Source: Chlamydomonas reinhardtii (lineage: Eukaryota > Chlorophyta > Chlorophyceae > Chlamydomonadales > Chlamydomonadaceae). Taken from it: a stretch of 64,000 bases of DNA. The notes under the pieces were generated by a model. The model made no database searches. It was not told where the DNA came from and saw nothing but the letters and a program-made list of their open reading frames with translations. Below are positions 45,623-56,096 of this stretch, one piece after another (within the stretch, counting starts at the first letter, position 1; each line of letters opens with the position of its first letter). Where the stretch lies: contig NC_057009.1 of assembly GCF_000002595.2 (NCBI RefSeq), positions 5,039,283-5,103,282 of the forward strand. Reading direction: 5' to 3'. Position numbers and translations under genes: made by a program.

Positions 45623-48600
45623 TCAGCGCGAGTCAGAGTCAGACGAGTCAGAGCCGGAGTCAGAAGCGCGCCGCCGCTTCTTGGATTTCCGCGACTTCTC
45701 CTCCTCTTTATGTTTGTGTCCCTTGGATTTTGACCGCTTCTTTTTGTGCTTGCTGCTCTTGGAGCCGCCTCCTCCGCCTCCTCCGCCTCCGCCGCCTCCG
45801 GCCTCCATGGCTGTGAGGTCGTAGCCGGCGGCGCGCAGCACTGCCTCCGCCTCCCGCAGCTGTGCGCACACGGGGGTTGGGGATACGCGTTGGCCGTGAC
45901 GTACGAGGAGGCACATCCGATGCAGTGCAGGCGTGGCAGACGCTGGTGGGGCTCGCAGCCAGGACCATAGCAGCATGTACTGTGCATCGGGCAACACCGC
46001 TTAGGGCCGCTGCGGCCGCCCCCTCCCCTCCCCTCAGCCCGCGTCGCCCCCGCCCCCGCGGCCACGCACCTTGCGTTCCTCCTCCTCCTTCTTGCGCTTC
46101 TTGGCGATGCGCCTCAGCGCCTTGAGCTGCTGGTCCGGCGGCAGCCCCAGCAGGAACTCCAACTCCGCCGAGCCGTCTGTGGGCGCGGGTGCGCGTGCGT
46201 GCGGATGGGTGGGAGTGGTCGATGCCCCAACCAAATTGCCCGAGGCTCAGGGGGTTGAATGCGACGAGTTGTGGCGCAGGCTGTGATGCAACAGGCCCCT
46301 GCGAAATACTATGGCATTTGCCACCGCAACGCACGCACGCCACGTGCCAACACTGTCAGCCGCACAGGCGCGCGATGGCCAGCGCGCTTCCTCCACCCAG
46401 AGGGCTGCTTCCGGGTATGGCGCCTACGTTGACCCGGGCTGGGAACCGGCTACCACCCAGGCCCCCACCCACCCTGCGCCGCCGCGTCTATCTCCACTGG
46501 GTCCTCCGTGAGCAGCTGCTGGTTGTGTGCGTCCGGCCGAATGCCGCCGAACACACCCACGTCTCGAGGCTGGGCCAGCGCGAACCTGCGGAGCGCGGAG
46601 GACACACGGAGGGATGACAGGGAAGACTGGGAGGATGCGCGGGACAGGGAGAGCGCAGGGGTCGCCAGCGGCCGTGAGTAGGACGTGGGCAAGCCGAGGT
46701 CAACGACAGCGGCAGGCCGGCAAGCCGATGCGGTGCCCTCATGCACCAGGGCTGCTAACCCCGGGGAGCCCGGCATCCCGCAATATGGCCACAAGGCTGC
46801 TGCCGCTGCCGCCTGTCCGCACACACGTGCCTCACTTGGGGTTGTTCTGCAGCGCAGTCTTGGCAGCCAGCATGGCCGCAAAGGGGTCCTCACGCAGGCG
46901 GTCCACCATAGCGGCTCGTGACGGCGCCGGGTCCGGACCCGAACCAGCCCCGGCAGCAGTAGCGGCAGGGGCGGCTGCGGCCGCGGCAGCGCCGGCGTCC
47001 CCTGCCCCCGCGGCGCCTGCGGCGCCTGCAGTAGCTGCCGACGGCCCGGGTTCCAACGCAGCCTGCTGTGCGACTTTCTGTCGATTAAAAAGGTGCGGGT
47101 GTGCGAAAACAGTTACAGCGATCGCTAGGCAAAGTCACTGCGAATAATGTAATGGATGCTAACGTGCTTGACATTGCATCCCGTGTGCATCCCGCTGGGC
47201 TCCTGATCCAGGCATGCCGGTGTACATCTTGCCCCCATTTGCCTCGTGCCTACCTTCTTCTCCATTTCCGCATCACGCGCCAGCGCCGCATCCAGCCCCG
47301 GCGGCTTCTGATACATGAACGACACGCTCTGCACCTCCCTGCAGGTATGGGGCGCGTGAGCGCATGCCGGCCGGGGCCAACGGTAAGACAGCAGCACGGC
47401 TGACCCTACAGCCCCGCAACGTGCTCTGATAGCGGCAGACGGACGGAGTACCAGCAATGGTTCCGTGCCGTCATGATGCCGGCGATGCCCACCCGCCCAT
47501 ATGCCCCGCCGGCGCCGCCCACCTGTACCGGCGCTGCTCGTCCGCACTGAGGTACGACAGCGTCTTGAGGTACTCCTGCTCCGCATCAAACTCCGCCTGC
47601 AGCGGGTGCACACAGGCTCTTGTGGTTGGCCGTGCGAAGCCGCACCCGGACCGAATCAGCCGCACTGCACTGCACTGCACTGCACTGCGCGCTACGCTGC
47701 CAACAGTCCCACCTGCGCCTTCTCCTTGATCTTGTCGCCCTCCACCTTGTCCTGCTCGTGCTCCCACACCTTCATGCGGTTCCTGCGCAGTCCATGCACG
47801 TGCCAACGCAGAGGTCAGCAGCTAGAGCCGCACCAGCCTCGCCGCATTAGCCTCGCCGTTGCCACCCGCACAGCACCGTTGCCAGCAACCCCAGCAAACC
47901 GGTCCGCCAGACCAGCTGCCGCGTCCCGCATCGTGGCCGGCAGCGGTGCCCGCAGGTGCCCGCTGGGCAACCACCTCTGCCATCAGGGCCGCCTCCCTTC
48001 CAGGCCAGCACACTGGCATGCCATCCCAGCCCATACGGGGCTCCCCGCGCCTAGAACTGCATCGTACGGCACGGGCCCCTCTCACTCACCTGAAGCTCAT
48101 GGGGTGCCAGGGCTGCAGGCGCGGGACGCACGCATGGGGCCAGAATCGTGTCAGCACAGAGTACAATCCAAGGTTAGGATTACAGCTGGTACCCTGTACA
48201 ACAAACCCTGCGGCTCGTTCGCCACGGCTGCATCTGTTGCCCGTGCAAACCGCTCAACATCCGGGCAAGAACCCCAATCGCGCATGTGCCTGTCTCTGAC
48301 CTTCTGGTTCAGGAAGTTGTGGGTCCACGCCATGCCCACCCCGTTGGGGTTCTTGGGGTCATAGTCCCCCGTCTGCTTGAGCCGCTCATAGTCCGCCTTG
48401 ACGCCTGCAGGGCAGCACAGGGCAAACGGCAAGGGGCGGCGGGGGTCTGATACGCGGGAGGAAAGCACAGGGTGGGCGGGTCCAGTGCGGAACTGCGGAT
48501 GCTCCCCCGCAAACGCGTGCACGTCTCCTACAGAACGACAGCTATGCCCCCGGTATCCAGCAACACATTACTCAGACGGCTTCGGCGCCGAATGTGCGCG

Positions 48601-48817
48601 TCATGCTGGACGGCAACGGGTGACGGCGTGGGGTGGTGGACACGCTGCTGTGGAACTGCTGTGTGCACTCAGCAGCAGGCCCGGTGTTGGTCGCTCGCTC
48701 GCTCTGCAGCTTCTCTGGCCACCAAAAAATATACATACCTGCAACAGCGCCACGCGCCGGTGGGGGCTTGGGGCCTTTACCGCCCTGCGCAGCGCCCTTG
48801 CCGAAGATGTGCTCCAT
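45623..48817 (-). CDS. CWC25/CIR-N-domain pre-mRNA splicing factor
   Basis: Ten exons join in phase to 377 residues: 48817-48739, 48404-48301, 48112-48090, 47782-47713, 47596-47523, 47338-47254, 47077-46836, 46585-46473, 46176-46070 and 45859-45623. The N-terminal part contains LNQKPWHPMSFRNRMKVWEH and then VSFMYQKPPG, the two hallmarks of the CIR N-terminal / CWC25 family (a KxWHP…VWxxEQ block, then a xMYQxPPG block). Lys/Glu-rich coiled coil lies between and after them. The C-terminus is a Gly run followed by Lys/Ser/Arg-rich repeats, as in many spliceosomal proteins. In yeast, Cwc25 joins the spliceosome for the first catalytic step. The 23-base exon 48112-48090 encodes the WHP block. Donor GTCAGA after exon 2 is unusual. 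An alternative is another CIR-domain protein of the same superfamily. Confidence 0.8.
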
Positions 48818-49544
48818 TTTCCGCGAGAGCTCCTTCTATATGCTAATTTAAAGTTGTTTCTACATTGAGTGAATGGCCAAGCTTCTGTGACATGAACCTT
48901 CTTCGCGTGGAGCAAGCTTCTAAATCGTAACTTTGTGTAGTCGCTGCTGCAGAACGGTGCCTGAACTTCTCAAAGTAACCTTTCAGGTGACGATGTGTAT
49001 ACAATTGTGGACTTCAGCGCCAAAGCTTTGACTCGCTCGTGATCATGGGAACGCACACGAACCGTGCCACCGTGCTGCATCATAGGGGGCTGCCGTGCAG
49101 GCCTAGACACCACACCCGCGCAGGTGCGCACAGATGAGGCGGCGGGCTGGCAGGCCTAGGGCACCGCGAGTGCCGGTATGCAATCAAGCAACACACAACT
49201 CTGCATTCCCATGTTACATGTACACGCCAACAGATTCTACCTGGCAGCATGCTGGAGAAGGAAACGTGGGGCCCGCCCATTTCAGCCCATTCTCACCCAG
49301 GCTGCACGGGCAGTCCCTCACAGCGCACCGCCTTGTCGCAATTTCCCCAACTATCGTACTCCATCAGCCAACTCTCCACCGGGACGACGGGAGCCGCGGG
49401 ACCCCGACATGCCCCCTAACATTGTGCAACTTCCCGCACGCATTTGTATGGACTAGTTTGCAGCTAGCTAGCTACTGGACGCCTGCCACCGTAAGCACTA
49501 GGCAACCCGGGCCCAGGAGCATCCAGTAGCAGCGCCACCACCTC
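48818..49544. other. Spacer between two minus-strand genes
   Basis: This spacer holds the 5' flank of the CWC25-like gene (AT-rich near 48830-48990) and the 3' flank of the small unknown gene, with a minus-strand TGTAA at 49214. I see no further gene. Confidence 0.55.
49214..49218 (-). terminator. Candidate TGTAA signal for the 114-residue gene
   Basis: TGTAA on the minus strand lies about 330 bases past the stop codon. Confidence 0.45.
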
Positions 49545-50899
49545 TCAGTCGTGGCCGTAGCGCACGTGGCCGCCGGGCTCACCGCGTGAGGCCATCTGCA
49601 TATGGGCGCCACACGGCAGGGGCGCAGGCGGCGAGGTACACTTAGCCGAAAATGAGGTTTATGGGGCCCGCGCACTGGTACGGTACTGGCTGGGCATGAC
49701 AATGGCTTGATGCACAAGAAAACCGGCTTGCTGTTAGAGCGGCGACTCGCCGCATCCTAACATCCTTCCATCCCAACAACCGACCGAGTGGCCGACCGAG
49801 AGCCCGTCCACTGCCCTATAGCTCCCTAGGCCCCGCCCCACCATGCTGTGTGTGGTGGCGGCGTCGCCCTGGCCCGCGGGGCCGCCGCCGGGGTGGTTAC
49901 GGTCGTAGCGGTTGTGCCGCTCCTTGTCGTACTGCATCATTTTGATCTGCAAGGGGTCGGGAGGGGGCGGCGGGCTGTCAACAGCACATACATAGCTGCT
50001 CTATTCGTGGCGGAGAAGGGTGGAGTTGACCGATGGCGACTCGGCAGGCATAAGGGACGGGCGTACGGGTAAGCCCCACCCCAGTCACACGCGCACGCAC
50101 ACGCACACGCACACAAGCACATGCACCTCACCTCCTCCTTCTTGTCCTGCAGGGCGCACCACGCACCACAACCACAACGCCGTGCGCCCCGTTGGGGGTG
50201 CAGCCATCAGGGGGAGGGCGGGGCGAGCTGTCAGAATTATAAGTCCATTACAATTTACAAGCCCCAACACCTCAGGTCAATGCAGGAACATCATAACCAA
50301 CCTGGGGGCAACCAGGTCCAGCTTCCTCCACAGGCTCCGCCCTCCACACACCCCACCCCACCCCACCTTGAGCTCCTGTTTAGTCATGCGGTAGGTCTCC
50401 CCCTGTGCGGCCTCGTGGTGCGCATGGTGCGGCTCATGTCCGACAACATCACTGCGGTCGGCGAACTCGGGCGGGGCCTGTCGAGCGGGGCGAGCGACCG
50501 AGACTCGGTAAGCACAGGGACAGGGGGCGTGCGTGCCTTAGTGACGATATGGACGACCCATGGGGTACCTGCGCTGCGGGGCGCGCCGGCGCACCGTTCC
50601 CGCCTTCTCCTCCAACACCTCTGGCCTGCAATTTCACCAGTTCACAGGCGTCACTGCGTGTCGCTTCACTCACCGTCATGTCCTCGCTCTGCTGAATCGC
50701 TTCCACCATCTCAGGCGGCGGCTTGAGCTCCTTCTGCAGCGGGGCAACGGCCGGGAAAGAAGCGCCAAGGTCACCCATGCGTATGTGAGGCGGCGCCGAA
50801 CCGCGAATACATTCTCTAGGCGAAAATGACGTCGGCAGCGACAGGGCCCAGCAGAGCGGTCGGGGCCTGGCTGCAGCCCGCGCTTCAGATGCTCACCAT
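49545..50899 (-). CDS. Unknown 114-residue His/Glu-rich protein, six exons
   Basis: Exons 50899-50897, 50733-50674, 50477-50367, 50146-50132, 49946-49842 and 49595-49545 join with all phases zero to 114 residues. The first coding exon carries only the ATG, just before a GTGAGC donor, and the fourth is 15 bases (DKKEE). The protein starts MKELKPPPEMVEAIQQSEDM, then has PPEFADRSDVVGHEPHHAHH, a charged helix-like stretch (RMTKQELKDKKEEIKMMQ … DKERHNRYDRNHPGGG), and ends GGHVRYGHD. There is no signal peptide, membrane segment or domain I recognise. Charge and helical content suggest a small soluble or complex-bound protein. I infer that it is real from six consistent splice junctions and coding-like composition. 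It sits head to head with NASP, 367 bases away. Confidence 0.68.
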
Positions 50900-51266
50900 T
50901 CTCGCGTGCGGCCTCTGAAGACTAGGTACTTGTGCGTGATGTAAGTGATTCCGCCTGCTTACAATAAGTGTGCGCTTGACGGCGTGTTGGAAGCTGTGTA
51001 GGCCGGCCCTTTCTTCCTCTGGGGCCGGCACCCCTGCCAGATCCGGCGATCCCGGCACGACCCTTCGTGCCCGGATTCGTCATCGGCGCTGCCAAGGGCC
51101 ATTCGCTGGCACCTACCATGCAACACATTTATTACTGCCCATTGTTGAGGAATACACACGTGCGGCAATCCTGAGCGACAAACTGTACTTGAAAATTCAA
51201 AGGTCGTTCGCGCCTTCTGGGAAGTAGGTGACGAACTGCCCCTGCGTATCAAAGTACTTGAAGCAA
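50900..51266. promoter_or_regulatory. Divergent promoter, unknown gene / NASP
   Basis: These 367 bases lie between two divergent start codons. They contain AT-richer stretches at 50935-50965 and 51120-51215 and no open gene. Confidence 0.55.
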
Positions 51267-53509
51267 ATGCCTGCCGAGGCTTCTGAGCCGGCTCCTGCGT
51301 CTGTCAGCTCGGAGGAGCTGGAGCTGGCCGTGGCCAACTTGAAGGAGGGCAAGAGCCTAATTGACGATGACCCGGAGAAGGCTGTGGAGCTGCTATGCTC
51401 GGTCGTGAGGACGTATGAGAAGAAATATGGCAGCGAGGGCATCGAGTGCGCGGATGTGTACCTGTACTATGGAATTGCGCTCTATGAGGTGGCGCGCAAC
51501 GCCACCGATGCGCTGGGCACCACCAAGACGACGGTAGACAAGAAGGAGCAGGCGGAGGGTGCAGGCCCGTCGACCAGCGCAGGCGCGGGCGGCTCCGCTG
51601 CGGAGTTCAAAGCCGAGCAGCCCGCGGCGGAGGCGGCGCAAGCCGATGACCAGAAGGAGGGCGAGGGCAAGGACGACGAGGAGGGCGGCGAGGAGGGCGG
51701 CGAGGGCGAGGAGGGTGCAGCGGGTGACGGCGAGGGCGAGGGTGGCGAGGGCGAGGAAGCGGAGGGCACGCCCACAGACGACATGAAGCTGGCTTGGGAG
51801 ATGATCGAGCTGTCGCGCATCATCTACGACCGCAACTCGCCCGAGCAGCACCACAGCAAGCTGGCCGAGGTGCACAAGTCGCTCGGAGATATCAAGTCGG
51901 AGGAGGAGCGCTTCGAGGAGGCGGGTGAGAGTGACTGGCTGGCTGGCTTGGCGGGTGGTGGCTGGGGAGGGTGGGTGGGCGCCGGGGCTGAGGGGCGTGC
52001 GGGGCTCAGCGGGGCCCAGGCGAGGTGGGTCGACTGAGGCCGGGTGGGCGATCAGGAGCGTTTTCGGTGCAGGCGGTGCTCAAGGCCTGCGCCAATCCGG
52101 ATTGCCCCGTGTGACGGCCGTCCCATCGTTATACTGCACCCATACTATTCTCCGCGCACTTATGCCCCTCCCTCTCCCCCTGATGCCCCCTTCCCCCTGA
52201 TGCCGCCTCCCGCTCTGCCATGCAGCCGAGTGCTACCGGCAGTCCATCGCGCACCTCAAGGCCATGCAGCCGCCCAGCAAGCGGCGCATCGCCGAGGTGC
52301 AGTACAAGCTGTCGCTGTCGCTCACCTTCATGGAGCAGCCGGACCAGGCGCTGGCGCAGACGGAGGAGGCCATCGGCTCGCTGGAGGTGCGGGGCTGGGC
52401 GGCAGAGGGGCTTTGGGGGGCGGGTCACATCTGGGCTGTCGCTGGGGCTGGCGAGCTAGGCGCGTGCGGGTGGCTGGAAGGAGGGAGAGGGGTTACGAGA
52501 AGTCGGGGTGCTGGACATCATGCGCCTTTCAGGCAGGGGCTTTCGTGAAGGGGGCCTAACGCCGGTCACTCACGTCGTCCCGCGCTGCATATCCCACACA
52601 GGCCGCGGCCGGCGAGATTGAGGAGAAGCTTGCGGCGCTGCCCACGGACGGCAGCGGCGGCGAGGAGGCGGAGGAGGAGGGCCGGCGGCTGCAGGAGACC
52701 GCGGACGACCTGCGGGCGGTCATGACGGAGCTGACCCACAACTGCGAGGGGCTGCGCGACACCATCAAGCACAACAACTCACTCAAGGAGGCGCTCAGGT
52801 GGGGCCAGCGGGTCGGGTGGGCGGAGGCTGACGGGGGCCAGAGTGCAGTTGTGGCCGGGAGCGGGGGGGCTGTGCTACATTCGCATGGGCCTGCGCGGAG
52901 CGATTGTGGGCAGAGGGGCTGCGCTACTTATGGCGTGGGTCCGGCGTTGCAGGCGACACTCTGGCAGACCTGGCTGTCGCCCGTAGGTGCTCCTGCTTTC
53001 ACAGCACGTTCAGACGGTAACCCGCTTCACCTGTGCGACCTGTGTGTCCCGGTTTCCCGCGCAGGCAAGCGTTCATCAAGGCGAATGGCGGTGCCGCTGC
53101 CCTGGCGGGCGCCGCCGGCGGCTCCTCTGGCTCCTTCGCGGCGCCGACCAACGCAGCCGCCGCCGCCGCCACCGTGTCTCTGGGTGTGGTGGGGCGGGGT
53201 ACCAAGCGCATCACCCTCCAGCCCGCGGCCGCGCCGGCGCAGGGCCAGCCTGCGGACGGTGCCGCGGCCGGCGGCTCTGCCGCGCCGCCGCCCAAGCGCA
53301 CCCTTGCCGACCTTACGGTGGTCCAGCCGCCCCTACCCTCCAACAGCCCCGGACTGGCCGCCAGCGGGCAGGGCGCGTCGGTTGTGGGCGCCACGGCGGC
53401 GGGGACGGCCGACGGGCAAGCGCAGGCCCAGGAGCCGGCGAAGCGGGCGCGGCTAGAGGAGGCGGCGGCAGCGCCCTCGGAGGCGCCGAGCTCAGATGCG
53501 GCGAAGTGA
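51267..53509 (+). CDS. NASP/SIM3 family histone H3-H4 chaperone
   Basis: Four exons: 51267-51924, 52226-52386, 52602-52798 and 53065-53509, 486 residues. Tetratricopeptide repeats are visible in order: ANLKEGKSLIDDDPEKAVEL … YLYYGIALYEVAR (about 15-85), then WEMIELSRIIYD … LAEVHKSLGDIKSEEERFEE (about 175-220), AECYRQSIAHLKAM, and YKLSLSLTFMEQPDQALAQ. A long Glu/Asp/Gly-rich tract interrupts the second repeat, the feature that defines NASP and binds histones. The C-terminal part has a coiled coil (LQETADDLRAVMTELTH), an Ala/Pro-rich tail and a basic PAKRAR motif that may be a nuclear signal. NASP keeps a soluble nuclear pool of H3-H4. A TGTAA lies 426 bases after the stop. Confidence 0.92.
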
Positions 53510-53874
53510 GAGAGGTTGGGTGTACTTCGTTAGGCGTGTGTGGTGGTGATGACGGGCGTGGGCGAGCCTGCAGGCGGGTTTCTGATGGCCTGGGACAGTG
53601 CCGGTGCTGCTTGCAGGCGGCAGGTGGTGGGGTTGGTGCTTAACTTGCAGTTCAGCTAGTGAGCCACCGGTGAGTGAGTGAACTGAAGGCTGAGTTTGGA
53701 ATGCGGACATTATGAATACAGTACGTTGTGCAGCCAGATCTGCAACATGAGCAAGCGATGCATGTAGGACTCAGCCGTACACGCACGCGTACTCTGATGC
53801 TGCTTCAGCCAAATGCTGGCAGTATGATAGCGAGTTTGGAGTGAGCGAGCAGCTGGCAAAGACATGCGTCTAGT

Positions 53875-53879
53875 TTACA
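53875..53879 (-). terminator. Candidate TGTAA signal for PBG1
   Basis: TGTAA on the minus strand lies about 390 bases past the PBG1 stop. Confidence 0.45.
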
Positions 53880-53934
53880 AGCGTGCACGTGCACACATGG
53901 TGCCATGCGGGGTCCACTCAGGGGCGTCCGGTGC

Positions 53935-53939
53935 TGTAA
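53935..53939 (+). terminator. Candidate TGTAA signal for NASP
   Basis: TGTAA lies 426 bases past the NASP stop. Confidence 0.45.
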
Positions 53940-54271
53940 CCATGATATACCTGCTGCACCTGTTGCAATCTGCTCCAGGCGGCCCTGCCACTGAGGTGTG
54001 CACCACCAAGCCGGAACCGTAGCCAAAAGACTTGACAGCCACCTCGCCCGCAGCCCGGCGCTGTCGGGAAACTCGCCTTCCTCCACAACCCTATACATGC
54101 CCGCCACAGTACGCAACACTACCGCGCGCAGCCCTACCTGCGTGAACTCATGTCAACGCCATTCCTGTCCTCCTTGTCCTCTTCACCGCACTCATCGCCG
54201 TAGCCCTTCACATCTACACCTCCGCTGCCGCCGCCGCGGCCAGCGCTTCCGCTGCCTCTGCCGCCGGCCTT

Positions 54272-55559
54272 TTACCAGGCGCCCACGGCCCACTTGGTGG
54301 GGTTGGAGAACATCTTGTAGTCCCAGCGCATGTCCAGCGCGAAGGGCTCGGAGATGCTGACGCCACCGGCAGTGGTGACCTTGGCCACCTGGAACTTGTT
54401 GATGGACACCTTGTCGCGGTAGTAGCACACCTGTAGACACAGCGGCGGGATGGGATGAGGGCAAAGGCGCAAATGGCGGCAACGGCTGAGATTGCGTGCG
54501 TGAGGGGGAGAGGGGGAGGTGACAGCAGTGCGATGGAGACGCACAATGGGAGCCTGGCGGAAGTGTGGTGATGTGGACGCCCGCCGTCAAAACGTCCGCA
54601 TCCGTCATCCGTGCAGCCCACCACACTGCACAGCGTGCATAGCGCCCTTGCCACCGTTCTAACCCGCCCGTCCTCCCGTGTAGCCGCGCTCTTTCCCACA
54701 GCAGCCCTGCAACCTTCTGCCGCGCCGCCGCCGCCCTCCCCGCCTCACGCGCCCCTGCCTGTGCCGGCTGCCACTCCTCCTCTTCCAACCTCCGTCCCCC
54801 CACCGCCCTTACCCCCCTGCCCTTCTCCCGCCGCGCCCCATGCTGCTGCCTGCTCCTCACCCGCATGGCGTCGTACAGCAGGTTGAGCGCCTCCTCCTCG
54901 CTCATGTCATCCCGCTGCCGCTCGCGGAACAGCGGCCGCGCCAGCTGGTTGGCGAAGCCGGTGGTGACGTGGCTGTCGGTGTAGTGCGTGCCGATCATGC
55001 CCACCATGCCCAGGAACTGGCTGCCGTCCGGCTGCACGCCGCCCACCACCAGCGAGTTCCACAGCGGGTCCATCTTGTTTCGCCGGTTGTACATGACGCG
55101 GCACAGGTAGCTGTACACCTGCTGCGGCGTCAGCTGTATCCCGTCGTCAATGCGGTAGTCGTCGGTGGTCAGCTCGTCCAGCAGGTTGGAGATGTGCTGG
55201 AAGTCGCTGATCTCGCCGCCCGCCGCCACCACGCACTTGTCGTTCACGCGGTACAGGCGCTGCGTGCTCTTGTAGCGCTTGGTGCTGCCGTAGGCGCCCA
55301 GTGTGTCGCAGCCCAGCAGCACGCCGTCCTTGTACTTGACGGCAAGCACGGACGTGCCCGTCACGTAGGGGTACTTGGTGTGCTGGCGGGGGTCGTTCAG
55401 CGAGCTGGGGTCCACGGCGCAGGGCGCGGCGCCGCTGAGCGGCAGGTGTGCGCCAGGCTGCGGGGGCCGGTCCAGCACCGCGGAGGTGGCCACCGCGAGC
55501 TCCGGGCCGGCCACGCCCGGGCCTAGCGCCTTGGAGTGACTCGTTGGCCGTGGCAGCAT
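54272..55559 (-). CDS. PBG1: 20S proteasome subunit beta7 (PSMB4 / PBG1 type)
   Basis: Two exons, 55559-54861 and 54430-54272, give 285 residues. After a propeptide-like N-terminus comes the proteasome beta fold: YVTGTSVLAVKYKDGVLLGC, DTLGAYGSTKRYKSTQRLYR, then DKCVVAAGGEISDFQHI, MDPLWNSLVVGGVQPDGSQF and YTDSHVTTGFANQLARPL. The C-terminus reads VSINKFQVAKVT … WDYKMFSNPTKWAVGAW. These features match PSMB4/beta7, a structural subunit without protease activity that locks the two beta rings together. The 430-base intron happens to lack early stops, so the first exon reads open past its true end; splicing at GTGAGG restores the conserved C-terminus. Divergent from GOS1. Confidence 0.94.
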
Positions 55560-56096
55560 GGCTCCTGCTGCTGCTTTCTGGCTAGGAAGGACGACTACGG
55601 AAGTGAAGCGACAGAAATTGGCGCAAAGGCGAAAGATCTGCTTGAGGGTTGTGTTTGGTCTTGAGCTAGGTCAGCACAAATATATGCAGGCTGGTTTGCA
55701 GCATATATGTATATAATGGAAGTGACCAGGTCTTGCTGGCTTCTGGGGAAAGCATGGGCCAGAGGGGCATGCCGTGAGGGCAAACACATTCTGCACCGGC
55801 ATGCTCCAGCACGCGATCATATTTGTCTTTCTAACGTTTATTTGAACCCTACATCTTAGCAACAACGTGTCCCTGCTTCGTGTAGACACAACAAGCCCGC
55901 GAACATTTGGCCAAACTGCCTGCACGGTTCTGGCGCTGCCCAACACGTTCAATACGTTGCACAAAAAGCTCTACCGGCTCCAGCTAGCCGGGCTAGGGCA
56001 CTGTAGACAGCGGAACCCAGCATGCTCAGTCCTTGAGCACTGCATATGTCCTATTTATTGGAGGTTCCATCCACCGGACGAGTAGCTACAGCATAC
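55560..56096. promoter_or_regulatory. Divergent promoter, PBG1 / GOS1
   Basis: A TATA-rich patch (ATATATGTATATAATGG, about 55703-55720) lies about 145 bases upstream of the PBG1 start on its side. The rest carries no open gene. Confidence 0.5.

Larger units (their letters stand above)
53510..54271. other. Convergent 3' region, NASP and PBG1
   Basis: The region contains a plus-strand TGTAA at 53935 and a minus-strand TGTAA at 53875. The motifs cross over, so the two 3' untranslated regions probably overlap. I see no other gene. Confidence 0.55.

Noticed and set aside
54192-55559. Single 455-codon reading of PBG1
   Set aside because: It runs through the intron. Splicing 54861 to 54430 gives the conserved proteasome C-terminus and a normal length of 285.
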